This document shows positions 1-6,731 of a stretch of 9,484 nucleotides of DNA, piece after piece. The translations under genes were made by a program, and so were the position numbers. Each line of letters begins with the position of its first letter. The first letter of the stretch is position 1. Below the pieces are notes generated by a model. The model was given only the letters and a program-made list of their open reading frames with translations. It ran no database searches and had not been told where the DNA came from. Source of the DNA: Actinomycetota bacterium (GTDB lineage Bacteria > Actinomycetota > Actinomycetes > S36-B12); the NCBI GenBank assembly GCA_003456155.1, contig DMPC01000111.1, forward strand, positions 12,786 through 22,269, written 5' to 3'.

Positions 1-1505
1 GGGATGAGCGGCCCGGAGTTGCCGATGCAGACGGTGCACCCGTAGCCGACCACGTCGAAACCGAGCTTCTCGAGGTAGGGCAGGAGGCCGGCCTTCTCGT
101 AGTAGTCCGTGACCACCCGTGAGCCCGGACCGAGGGTCGTCTTCACCCAGGGCTTGCGGGACAGGCCGCGCTCGACCGCCTTCTTCGCGAGGAGTCCGGC
201 ACCGATCATGACGTAGGGATTGGAGGTGTTGGTGCATGAGGTGATGGCGGCGATGGATACGGCGCCGTGACCGATCTCGACGGGCTCGCCGTCGATGGTG
301 GTCTCGACCACTGCGGCGGGGTTGGACGTGTAGTCGGCCAGTGCCGCCTCGAAGCTGGCCTTGGCCTCGGAGAGGAGCACCCGATCCTGCGGTCGCTTCG
401 GTCCGGCGAGGGAGGCGACGATCGTGGACACGTCAAGCTCGAGGTACTCCGAGTACCGAGCCTCCCGGCTGGGGTCGTGCCAGAGACCCTGTTCCTTGGC
501 GTAGGCCTCGACCAGGGCGATCTGCTCCTCGCTCCGGCCCGTGAGACGCAGGTACTCCACGGTTGCCTCGTCGATCGGGAAGATGGCCACGGTGGAGCCG
601 TACTCGGGTGACATGTTCCCGATGGTCGCCCGATTGGCCAGGGGCACGGCACCCACGCCATCTCCGTAGAACTCCACGAACTTGCCGACAACGCCGTGCT
701 TGCGGAGCATCTCGGTGATCGTCAGAACGAGATCGGTGGCGGTGGCACCCGCCGGCAGCTGGCCGGTCAGCTTGAACCCGACGACCCGGGGAATGAGCAT
801 CGACACGGGCTGTCCGAGCATGGCGGCCTCTGCCTCGATGCCGCCCACTCCCCAGCCCAGGACACCCAGACCGTTGACCATGGTCGTGTGGGAGTCGGTG
901 CCGACCACGGTGTCCGGGTAGGCCTGGCCGCCACGGGCCATCACGACGCGCGCAAGTGCCTCGATGTTGACCTGATGCACGATGCCCTGTCCCGGAGGGA
1001 CGACCTTGAACTCATCGAAGGCGCTCTGGCCCCAGCGGAGGAACTGGTACCTCTCACGATTCCGCTCGTACTCGAGCTCCACGTTGCGCTCCTCGGCATC
1101 GAGCGTTCCGAAGAAGTCGGCGATCACGGAGTGGTCGATCACGAGTTCTGAAGGATTGAGCGGCTCGATCCGGGACGGATCGCCCCCGAGACCCTTGACG
1201 GCTTCGCGCATGGTCGCGAGATCGACGACCACCGGGACGCCCGTGAAGTCCTGCATGATGACCCGTGCGGGGGTGAACTGGATCTCCTGGGACGGCTCAG
1301 CCGAGGGATCCCAATGCCCCAGGGCAGCGATGGTCGCCTCGGTGACGTTGGCGCCGTCCTCATGGCGGAGCAGGTTCTCCAGGAGCACCTTGTGCGTGAA
1401 GGGCAGCAGTTCAGAGCCCTCGACAGCAGCCGTGCGGTAGATCTCGTAGGTCTGCGAGCCAACGGTCAGGCTGCCGCGAGCTCCGAAGCTGTCGATGCTG
1501 GGCAC
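1..1505 (-). CDS. acnA: Aconitate hydratase, AcnA type (N-terminal part, cut by window edge)
   Basis: This gene encodes the [4Fe-4S] enzyme that interconverts citrate and isocitrate in the cytoplasmic TCA cycle. The window holds 501 complete codons; AcnA-type aconitases are usually about 900 residues, so the C-terminal swivel part lies to the left. Visible landmarks are MPSIDSFGARGSL at the N-terminus, QDFTGVP, GTDSHTTMVNGLGVLGWGVG (D204, H206), SCTNTSNP with cluster ligand C424, and GCTVCIGNSGPL with C490 and C493. The 66-residue spacing from C424 to C490 equals that of the cluster cysteines I recall for E. coli AcnA. The GTG at 1505 is chosen because GGAGGA lies 6 nt upstream and its N-terminus fits the family. 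An in-frame ATG at 1529 would add eight residues but lacks a good ribosome site. It follows the RNA methyltransferase on the same strand after 55 nt, and that gap contains a palindrome and a possible promoter of its own. Confidence 0.96.
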   Translation of the reverse strand, partial: MPSIDSFGARGSLTVGSQTYEIYRTAAVEGSELLPFTHKVLLENLLRHEDGANVTEATIAALGHWDPSAEPSQEIQFTPARVIMQDFTGVPVVVDLATMREAVKGLGGDPSRIEPLNPSELVIDHSVIADFFGTLDAEERNVELEYERNRERYQFLRWGQSAFDEFKVVPPGQGIVHQVNIEALARVVMARGGQAYPDTVVGTDSHTTMVNGLGVLGWGVGGIEAEAAMLGQPVSMLIPRVVGFKLTGQLPAGATATDLVLTITEMLRKHGVVGKFVEFYGDGVGAVPLANRATIGNMSPEYGSTVAIFPIDEATVEYLRLTGRSEEQIALVEAYAKEQGLWHDPSREARYSEYLELDVSTIVASLAGPKRPQDRVLLSEAKASFEAALADYTSNPAAVVETTIDGEPVEIGHGAVSIAAITSCTNTSNPYVMIGAGLLAKKAVERGLSRKPWVKTTLGPGSRVVTDYYEKAGLLPYLEKLGFDVVGYGCTVCIGNSGPLI

Positions 1506-1511
1506 GTCGGG

Positions 1512-1517
1512 TCCTCC
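1512..1517 (-). promoter_or_regulatory. Ribosome binding site of aconitase
   Basis: On the minus strand this reads GGAGGA, separated by 6 nt from the GTG at 1505. It decides the start of the aconitase in favour of that GTG over the in-frame ATG at 1529. Confidence 0.8.
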
Positions 1518-1532
1518 AGTCACGTCCATGGG

Positions 1533-1550
1533 TATCTCGACGTCAAGATA
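1533..1550. promoter_or_regulatory. 18-bp palindrome upstream of aconitase, candidate operator
   Basis: TATCTCGACGTCAAGATA is an inverted repeat in which eight of nine base pairs match; the single mismatch is the C/A pair at 1538/1545. It lies in the 55-nt gap before aconitase, 28 nt from the start codon. Read on the minus strand, its first six bases TATCTT (1545-1550) fit a TANNNT -10 hexamer, which would put the transcript start near 1538 and the palindrome over the promoter core. Binding of a dimeric regulator there would most simply repress. The regulator is not identifiable from the window. No T-run follows on either strand, so a terminator is unlikely. Confidence 0.5.
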
Positions 1551-1560
1551 ACGCATGGCC

Positions 1561-2706
1561 TCAGGTCATGAGCGGCTGGACGGCGTCCCTCTCAAGGAGG
1601 GCGACGGTCTCGAAGTGGTGCGTCATGGGAAACGCGTCGAAAGCGCGGATCGCCGTGAGCGCATAGCCGTGGGACCGGGCGACGCGGACATCTCGCCCCA
1701 GGGCGACGGGATCGCACGCGACGTAGACCATCCGGGGAATACCCGCCTGGGTGAGTTCGGCCATGAGCGCCTCACCGGCACCCGAACGGGGCGGATCGAT
1801 CACCATGCCATCCGGGGCTTCGTGATCGTCGGCGACGATCCACTCCGCCACAGCAGCCTCCTGGAATCGGACCTGGGGCAGGTCGCCGAGCGATCTGCGG
1901 CCCGAGCGCACCGAATCACCCGAGGATTCCACGGCGACCACGGATCCGTGCGTGCCGACGGCCTCGGCGAGGAATGCGGCGAAGAGTCCCGCCCCCGCGA
2001 AGAGATCCCACCATCGCTCGCCCGGTTGCGGCCTTCCGAGATCCAGCACGGCCGCCACGAGCGCCTCGGGCAGGGTGGCATGCACCTGCCAGAAGCCCCC
2101 CACCCGCCATTCGCGATCGCGCACGACATGGTGATCGTGGCCCGCACGCACGGCACCAGGATGGTCGATGTCCTCCCGTGCCAACAGGCAGTGATCCACC
2201 TCGATCACGTCATGACTGCGGTGCCGGCGCAGGCCGACCGCACCATCCTTGTCCCGTGCCCATCGCACCCGCCGCATCCATCGCAGGCCCTCGGGGAAGC
2301 CCTCGAGCTCCTTGACCTCGGGCGACAGACCCGCTGCCTCCTCGGCCGAGATGCCGCCGAAGCGCATGAGGGCATCCGTCAGGACCTCGCTCTTGAGCCG
2401 ACGCTGCAGGGAGAGCTCCACGTGCTGGAAGTCGCAGCCCCCGCAGCCGCCCGGTCCCGACCACCGGCAGGGGGGCTCGACCCGCCCTTCGGCAGGTTCG
2501 AGCACCTCCACCGCATCGGCACGGACGACACGTCGGCTGACGTCCGTCACCTTCACCCTTACCGTCTCGCCGGGCAATGCATGGCGCACGAGCAGCGTGC
2601 GTCCCTCGGCATGAGCGATCACATGCCCGCCATGGGCGATCACCGTCGTCGTGACACAGAGCTCCTCACCGGGGGATAGCTCCCGGCGTGGCTCACCTGT
2701 CGGCAT
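1561..2706 (-). CDS. Class I SAM-dependent RNA 5-methyluridine methyltransferase (TrmA/RlmD family)
   Basis: The protein (381 residues from the chosen start) belongs to the TrmA/RumA family, which methylates C5 of a uridine in rRNA or tRNA; which RNA cannot be told. The N-terminal 70 residues look like a TRAM RNA-binding domain. Four cysteines, C80, C88, C91 (in GGCGGC) and C173, match the [4Fe-4S] ligands of the RumA type. The methyltransferase domain shows WDLFAGAG (233-240) for SAM binding and DPPRSG (304-309). The nucleophile is C331 in YVACDP, and the C-terminal glutamate E366 in THHFETV is the likely general base. The start is uncertain: ATG at 2706 gives a 14-nt overlap with the upstream permease gene, and an in-frame ATG at 2727 gives 388 residues and a 35-nt overlap; neither has a strong ribosome site. 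The overlap implies co-transcription with the permease. M. tuberculosis Rv2689c is, from memory, the positional equivalent. Confidence 0.93.
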   Translation of the reverse strand: MPTGEPRRELSPGEELCVTTTVIAHGGHVIAHAEGRTLLVRHALPGETVRVKVTDVSRRVVRADAVEVLEPAEGRVEPPCRWSGPGGCGGCDFQHVELSLQRRLKSEVLTDALMRFGGISAEEAAGLSPEVKELEGFPEGLRWMRRVRWARDKDGAVGLRRHRSHDVIEVDHCLLAREDIDHPGAVRAGHDHHVVRDREWRVGGFWQVHATLPEALVAAVLDLGRPQPGERWWDLFAGAGLFAAFLAEAVGTHGSVVAVESSGDSVRSGRRSLGDLPQVRFQEAAVAEWIVADDHEAPDGMVIDPPRSGAGEALMAELTQAGIPRMVYVACDPVALGRDVRVARSHGYALTAIRAFDAFPMTHHFETVALLERDAVQPLMT

Positions 2707-4633
2707 CTGCTTCGTCCGGCGAGACATCCAGCTGCCAGGGCACGCTGGTCACCATCACGCCGGGCACGAACAGCAGTCGGCTCTTCAGGCGCAAGGCCGA
2801 CTGGTTGTGCAGGATCTGCTCCCACCAGTGCCCTACCACGTACTCGGGGATGAAGACCGTGACGAGATCCTGCGGGCTGTCCCGACGCAGGCGCCGCACA
2901 TAGTCCAGGACCGGCCTGGTCACCTCGCGGTAGGGCGACGCGAGGACCTTGAGCGACACCGGAATGTCCTGCCGATCCCATTCCCGGACCAGTGAGGCTG
3001 TCTCATCCTGATCGACGTCAACGGTCACCGCCTCGAGGACCGTGGGTCGCGATGCTCGGGCGTAGGCGAGAGCCCTCAGCGTGGGCTTGTGCACCTTGCT
3101 CACCAAGACGATGACATGCACCCTCGCGGGCAGGGTCACCTTGCCGTCACCGTAGGTGAGCATCGCCGTTCGCACCCGCTCGTAGTGGCGGTGGATGGCC
3201 TTCATGAGCAGGAAGATCAGCGGTATCGCCACGACGACGATCCAGGCGCCCTTGGTGAACTTCGTCACGAGGACGATGACGAGAACCGAGCCCGTCATGA
3301 CGAGACCGAATCGATTGATCATTCGCGACCGGCGCATGCGTCGTCGGTCCTCGCCGCTGGCGTCACCTCGGAGCAGCCGATTCCAGTGACGCACCATCCC
3401 GATTTGACTCAGGGTGAAGGAGAGGAACACTCCGATGATGTACAGCTGGATGAGGCTGCTCACCTGAGCCTGGAAGATCACCACAAGCAGCAGTGCCAGT
3501 CCGGCGAGGGTCATGATCCCGTTGCTGAACGCCAGTCGGTCGCCTCTGGTGTGCAACTGCCGCGGCAGGTACCCGTCCCTGGCGAGGACGGACCCCAGAA
3601 CGGGGAAGCCCGTGAAGGCGGTATTCGCAGCAAGCGCAAGGATCACGGCGGTGGCGACCGCGATGATCAGCACCGGAACACTCGAGTGGTGGAAGACCGC
3701 ATCGGCGACCTGCACGATCACCGTCTTCTGGGCTTCTCCGGGGGGAAGCCCAACCAGATCAGCATCATTCTCGGTGATCTTGACCTGCGTCTGGAGAGCC
3801 AGCCACGTGATGCCCGCGAACATCGTCATGGAGATCAGGCCGAGCAGGGCGAGGGTCGTGGCGGCGTTCTTCGACTTGGGCTTGCGGAAGGCTGGTACGC
3901 CGTTGGCGACTGCCTCGATGCCCGTCAGGGCGGTTGTGCCGGAGGAGAAGGCACGTGCCACCAGGAACGCCAGGGCAAGACCTGTGAAGGAGTCCTCGGC
4001 CACGATCTCCCAGTTGGCGCTCTCCGCCGTGAGGGTCTGCCCGAAGATGAACATCTCGATCATGGCCCAGCCGATCATCGCGAAGATCGAGGCAATGAAC
4101 AGGTACACCGGAATGGCGAAGAGGGCCCCGGACTCCTTGACCCCGCGCAGATTCATCAGCATGACCAGCACGATCAGCCCGACGGCGAACCAGACGCTGT
4201 GCTCCTGGACGAAGGGGATGATTGAGCCGAGATTCGCCACGGCGGCGGAGATCGACACCGCCACCGTGAGCACGTAGTCCACGAGAAGAGAGCTCGCGAC
4301 GAAGACACCCCAGTTCGGGCCGAGATTGCGGGCAACGACTTCGTAGTCGCCACCGCCGTTCGGATAGGCATGCACGGTCTGCCGGTAGGAGGCGATGACC
4401 GTGAAGTAGATGATGACCACCGCGGCAGCCACGAGGGGCCCGAACTGGAAGAGGGAGAAGCCGCCGAGGGAGAGGACGAGGAGAATCTCCTGGGTCGCGT
4501 ACGCGTTCGACGAGAGAGCATCGCTGGCGAACACCGGCAGCGCGATTCGCTTGGGGAGCATGGTCTCGCCGAGGCGCTCGTTGCTGAGCGCGCGTCCCAC
4601 GAAGAGGCGCTTGAGGACGTCCGAGGTCGGCAC
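2693..4633 (-). CDS. APC-superfamily permease, KimA-type potassium transporter
   Basis: This 646-residue inner-membrane protein has about twelve hydrophobic segments (roughly 30-480) and a cytosolic C-terminal domain (about 500-646). It is usually annotated as an amino-acid permease, but it resembles Bacillus subtilis KimA (YdaO), a K+ importer, along its whole length: FASDALSSNAYATQEIL, AYPNGGGDYEV, LLVDYVLTVAVSIS, SGTTALTGIEAVAN, GVFLSFTLSQIGM and the C-terminal ILHNQSALRLKSRLLF. Residues I recall lining the KimA potassium site are kept: D38, Y45, Y120, T123, T237, E240, Y398. The KimA C-terminal domain binds c-di-AMP; whether this one does cannot be seen. The reading frame stays open upstream to 5341, but that part is antisense to trkA. 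The GTG at 4633 fits the family N-terminus and a -10 hexamer just upstream; the TTG at 4639 is the alternative. It is divergent from two TrkA genes 63 bp away, which supports a role in K+ transport. Confidence 0.88.
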   Translation of the reverse strand: MPTSDVLKRLFVGRALSNERLGETMLPKRIALPVFASDALSSNAYATQEILLVLSLGGFSLFQFGPLVAAAVVIIYFTVIASYRQTVHAYPNGGGDYEVVARNLGPNWGVFVASSLLVDYVLTVAVSISAAVANLGSIIPFVQEHSVWFAVGLIVLVMLMNLRGVKESGALFAIPVYLFIASIFAMIGWAMIEMFIFGQTLTAESANWEIVAEDSFTGLALAFLVARAFSSGTTALTGIEAVANGVPAFRKPKSKNAATTLALLGLISMTMFAGITWLALQTQVKITENDADLVGLPPGEAQKTVIVQVADAVFHHSSVPVLIIAVATAVILALAANTAFTGFPVLGSVLARDGYLPRQLHTRGDRLAFSNGIMTLAGLALLLVVIFQAQVSSLIQLYIIGVFLSFTLSQIGMVRHWNRLLRGDASGEDRRRMRRSRMINRFGLVMTGSVLVIVLVTKFTKGAWIVVVAIPLIFLLMKAIHRHYERVRTAMLTYGDGKVTLPARVHVIVLVSKVHKPTLRALAYARASRPTVLEAVTVDVDQDETASLVREWDRQDIPVSLKVLASPYREVTRPVLDYVRRLRRDSPQDLVTVFIPEYVVGHWWEQILHNQSALRLKSRLLFVPGVMVTSVPWQLDVSPDEADADR

Positions 4634-4641
4634 GTTCAATG

Positions 4642-4647
4642 AGCCTA
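4642..4647 (-). promoter_or_regulatory. Candidate -10 element of the KimA-type permease gene
   Basis: The minus strand reads TAGGCT (TANNNT type), followed by 8 nt and then the GTG at 4633. No purine-rich ribosome site lies between, so the transcript may be leaderless or nearly so. No convincing -35 box is visible. Confidence 0.4.
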
Positions 4648-4684
4648 CCCCCGGCCAGAGGCCGATTGACGCGCGCCGTGCGTG

Positions 4685-4690
4685 TAGCGT
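4685..4690 (+). promoter_or_regulatory. Candidate -10 element of the first trkA, likely leaderless
   Basis: TAGCGT matches the actinobacterial TANNNT -10 pattern and is followed by exactly 6 nt and the GTG at 4697, so the expected transcript start coincides with the start codon. There is no Shine-Dalgarno sequence in front of the gene. TTGACG at 4666-4671 is only 13 nt upstream, too close to be a normal -35. Confidence 0.5.
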
Positions 4691-4696
4691 GCAGCC

Positions 4697-5362
4697 GTGC
4701 ACATCGTCATCCTCGGATGTGGCCGAGTGGGGGCCCTGCTGGCCCATCGTCTCGATGAACTCGGGCACTCGGTGGCAGTCGTCGATCAGGATCCACAGGC
4801 CTTCCGCAAGCTCGGATCGGATTTCTCCGGACAGACGGTCACGGGAGTGGGGTTCGATCGGGAGACCCTCGAGAGCGCAGGGATCAAGCGCGCCCACGCC
4901 TTCGCTGCAGTCAGTTCGGGTGACAACTCGAACATCCTCGCCGCTCGCGTTGCCAGAGAGACCTATGGCGTCGAGCAGGTTGTCGCGCGCATCTACGATC
5001 CTCGCCGCGCCCTCATCTACGAGCGCCTCGGTATTCCAACGGTCGCGACGGTCTCGTGGACCGCCGGTCAGTTCATGCGCCGCATTCTCCCGCTCGGAGC
5101 AGAGGATGAGTACCGCGACCCGAGTGGAACCGTGGTTCTCGCCGAGGTGCACCTCGGCGAGCGTTGGATCGGCCGACGCAGCAGCGAGCTCGGAACAGCG
5201 AGCGGCGCCCGAGTGGCCTTCATCACCCGGTATGGAATGGGTCTGCTTCCCGATCACGAGACGGTGCTCCAGGACGGTGACCTCGTCCACTGCCTGTTCC
5301 TCGACGACATGCGGGAGCAGGTCGAGCGCGTCTTCGAGCACGGCCCGGACGAGGAGGTCTGA
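4697..5362 (+). CDS. trkA: TrkA-type potassium uptake regulator, RCK_N/RCK_C (first copy)
   Basis: A soluble 221-residue single-RCK protein of the usual TrkA/KtrA length, which gates K+ transporters in response to nucleotides. The N-terminal Rossmann half (about 1-125) starts with the nucleotide-binding motif GCGRVG (7-12), and D30 at the end of the second strand favours NAD(H). The C-terminal RCK_C half (about 138-215) includes EVHLGERWIGRRSSEL. The start is a GTG at 4697 with no ribosome site but a -10 hexamer 6 nt before it. Its stop overlaps the ATG of the second trkA by one base, so the two are co-translated. It faces the KimA-type permease gene across 63 bp. From memory, the M. tuberculosis counterpart is ceoB, in the same context. 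The partner transporter is not proven; no TrkH/KtrB-like channel lies in the window. Confidence 0.94.
   Translation: MHIVILGCGRVGALLAHRLDELGHSVAVVDQDPQAFRKLGSDFSGQTVTGVGFDRETLESAGIKRAHAFAAVSSGDNSNILAARVARETYGVEQVVARIYDPRRALIYERLGIPTVATVSWTAGQFMRRILPLGAEDEYRDPSGTVVLAEVHLGERWIGRRSSELGTASGARVAFITRYGMGLLPDHETVLQDGDLVHCLFLDDMREQVERVFEHGPDEEV
5351..5357 (+). promoter_or_regulatory. Ribosome binding site of the second trkA
   Basis: GAGGAGG lies inside the last codons of the first trkA, 4 nt before the ATG at 5362. Together with the TGATG stop/start overlap it fixes the start of the second gene and implies coupled translation. Confidence 0.75.
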
Positions 5363-6021
5363 TGCGCGTCGCTATCGCGGGTGCAGGAAAGGTCGGACGA
5401 GCGATCGCTCGGGAGCTCGTGGGCAACGGCCACCAGGTGCTGCTCATCGACCGCGATGCCCAGCTGGCGCGTCCGGGGGTCGTCGAGGGGGCGGAATCCC
5501 TGATGGCGGACGCCTGCGAGATCTCCGCTCTTGACGAGGCCAACCTGGCCAGTTGCCAGGTGGTGGTCGCCGCCACCGGCGACGACAAGGTCAACCTCGT
5601 GGTCTCGTTGCTGGCCAAGACCGAATACGGCGTGCCCCGGGTGGTGGCCCGGGTGAATCACCCCAAGAACGAGTGGATGTTCGACGAGTCCTGGGGGGTC
5701 GATGTGGCCGTCTCGACTCCTCGGATGCTCTCTGCGCTGGTCGAGGAGGCGGTGTCCGTCGGCGACCTGGTGCGTCTGTTCACCTTCCGGCAGGGCGACG
5801 CCAATCTCGTCGAGATCACCCTCTCGGCCGACTCCCCCGTGGTCGGGCAGCGCGTGGGTGACCAGGACTGGCCTCAGGACACGGCTCTGGTGGCGATCGT
5901 GCGTGGGCCTCGGGTCATCGCACCGTCAGCCGACGATCCGCTGGATGTCGGTGACGAGCTGCTCTTCGTGGCCTCGCCGGAGACGGAGTCGGCACTTCAG
6001 TCACTCCTCGGTCACCTCTGA
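5362..6021 (+). CDS. trkA: TrkA-type potassium uptake regulator, RCK_N/RCK_C (second copy)
   Basis: A 219-residue single-RCK protein with GAGKVG (7-12) and D30 for NAD(H) binding in the Rossmann half, then ATGDDKVNLVVSLLAK and VVARVNHPKNEWMF, and an RCK_C half (about 135-217) with SPVVGQRVGDQDWP. It is clearly a paralogue of the preceding gene but strongly diverged, not a recent duplicate, so the two products probably have different ligands or assemble into a mixed ring (inference). The ATG at 5362 overlaps the upstream stop (TGATG) and has GAGGAGG before it. The 3' end overlaps the convergent DUF3159 gene by 10 bp, leaving no room for a separate terminator. The remembered M. tuberculosis counterpart is ceoC. 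Confidence 0.94.
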   Translation: MRVAIAGAGKVGRAIARELVGNGHQVLLIDRDAQLARPGVVEGAESLMADACEISALDEANLASCQVVVAATGDDKVNLVVSLLAKTEYGVPRVVARVNHPKNEWMFDESWGVDVAVSTPRMLSALVEEAVSVGDLVRLFTFRQGDANLVEITLSADSPVVGQRVGDQDWPQDTALVAIVRGPRVIAPSADDPLDVGDELLFVASPETESALQSLLGHL

Positions 6022-6731
6022 GCCCGCTTGGCGCGGTACACCGGCGCGAGCACGCGGTACGTGGCGTAGGCACCGGCGAGGTAGAGCGGCCAGCCGAGCA
6101 CGATCTTGGCGATGCCCAGAGGAGCCACGGCACCCGCCAGGTAGAGGGGCACCTGGACGGCGATGCGCAGCCCGAAGACACCCACCCAGATCCACGAGGC
6201 TGCCGAGTACACCGTTCGCAGCTGAGGGTCGCGACGCCAGGACGTTCCCTCGCCGGTGAGGTAGCCCATGGCGATGCCGAGGAGCGGCCAGCGGACGATG
6301 ATCGAGATGAGGAAGGCACTGCCGTAGCCGACGTTGAGAAGGAGCCCCGGAACGAAGACATCCTCGGCCCGGCCGGTGCGTGACGAGAACCACGCCGCGA
6401 TCAGCAGTCCGATGAAGCCGGCGAGCACCTGCTGCAGGGGCTGGCGTCGCACGAGGCGCCAGCCCACGACCAGCAGGCCAGCCGCGATGGCGGCGATCAG
6501 GGATGTGCGCAGGTCGTTGCCCGTGACGAGGTAGGCGACGATGAAGACGACCGTCGGGAGCCCTGAGTCGATGATGCCGCGCCATCCCCCGAGCGCCCGC
6601 TCGAGCAGGAGCGCCTCCTGCCGAACCTCGGCCGCGGTCTCGAACTCGGTTGCGGGCTCTGCGTCCTCCCCTGGATCCCCCTCGCGGCGTGCGCCCTCGT
6701 CCGGATCCTGACCGGATGTGCTCTGAGTCAT
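6012..6731 (-). CDS. DUF3159 family integral membrane protein
   Basis: A 239-residue membrane protein of unknown function. A charged, acidic cytosolic N-terminus (1-45, rich in D and E) precedes the family hallmark GGWRGIIDSGLPTVVFIVAY (48-67). Hydrophobic segments follow at about 54-71, 76-92, 101-116, 127-157, 176-196 and 204-225, and a basic tail ends RAKRAQR. PLYLAGA occurs twice (195-201 and 215-221) in the last two helices. The start ATG at 6731 overlaps the stop of the OB-fold gene (ATGA) and no ribosome site stands before it, so translation is probably coupled. Its 3' end overlaps the second trkA convergently by 10 bp. The family name is from recognition of the hallmark; no biochemical role is known to me. 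Confidence 0.87.
   Translation of the reverse strand: MTQSTSGQDPDEGARREGDPGEDAEPATEFETAAEVRQEALLLERALGGWRGIIDSGLPTVVFIVAYLVTGNDLRTSLIAAIAAGLLVVGWRLVRRQPLQQVLAGFIGLLIAAWFSSRTGRAEDVFVPGLLLNVGYGSAFLISIIVRWPLLGIAMGYLTGEGTSWRRDPQLRTVYSAASWIWVGVFGLRIAVQVPLYLAGAVAPLGIAKIVLGWPLYLAGAYATYRVLAPVYRAKRAQR

Noticed and set aside
1924..1940. A 17-bp exact repeat, GGATTCCACGGCGACCA, also present at 7874-7890
   Set aside because: Both copies fall inside coding sequence and encode a similar V-A-V-E-S strand in the methyltransferase and in dUTPase; coincidence of codon use is the simplest explanation.
1555..2679. A 374-codon plus-strand open frame
   Set aside because: It mirrors the RNA methyltransferase in the opposite strand, where GC-rich third positions suppress stops; its His/Arg-rich product has no recognisable domain.
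2693..2696. GTGA overlap as the start of the RNA methyltransferase
   Set aside because: This GTG is out of frame with the methyltransferase reading frame.
3089..4225. A 378-codon plus-strand open frame
   Set aside because: It is antisense to the membrane domain of the permease; the product is an artefactual hydrophilic His/Asp/Glu-rich string.
4666..4671. TTGACG as a -35 box for trkA
   Set aside because: The spacing to TAGCGT is only 13 nt, outside the usual 16-19 nt range.
4634..5341. A 236-codon upstream extension of the permease reading frame
   Set aside because: It is antisense to the whole first trkA, the added part has no permease-like or hydrophobic character, and the family N-terminus begins at 4633.
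4410..5534. A 374-codon plus-strand open frame in a different frame from trkA
   Set aside because: It runs across the permease 5' end, the promoter region and both trkA genes out of frame, with Ser/Arg-rich composition and no domain.
6110..6150. PLYLAGA repeated twice in DUF3159, as a sign of duplication
   Set aside because: The repeat is only seven residues in two adjacent helices, and similar wording seems normal for the family; the flanking sequence is not duplicated.
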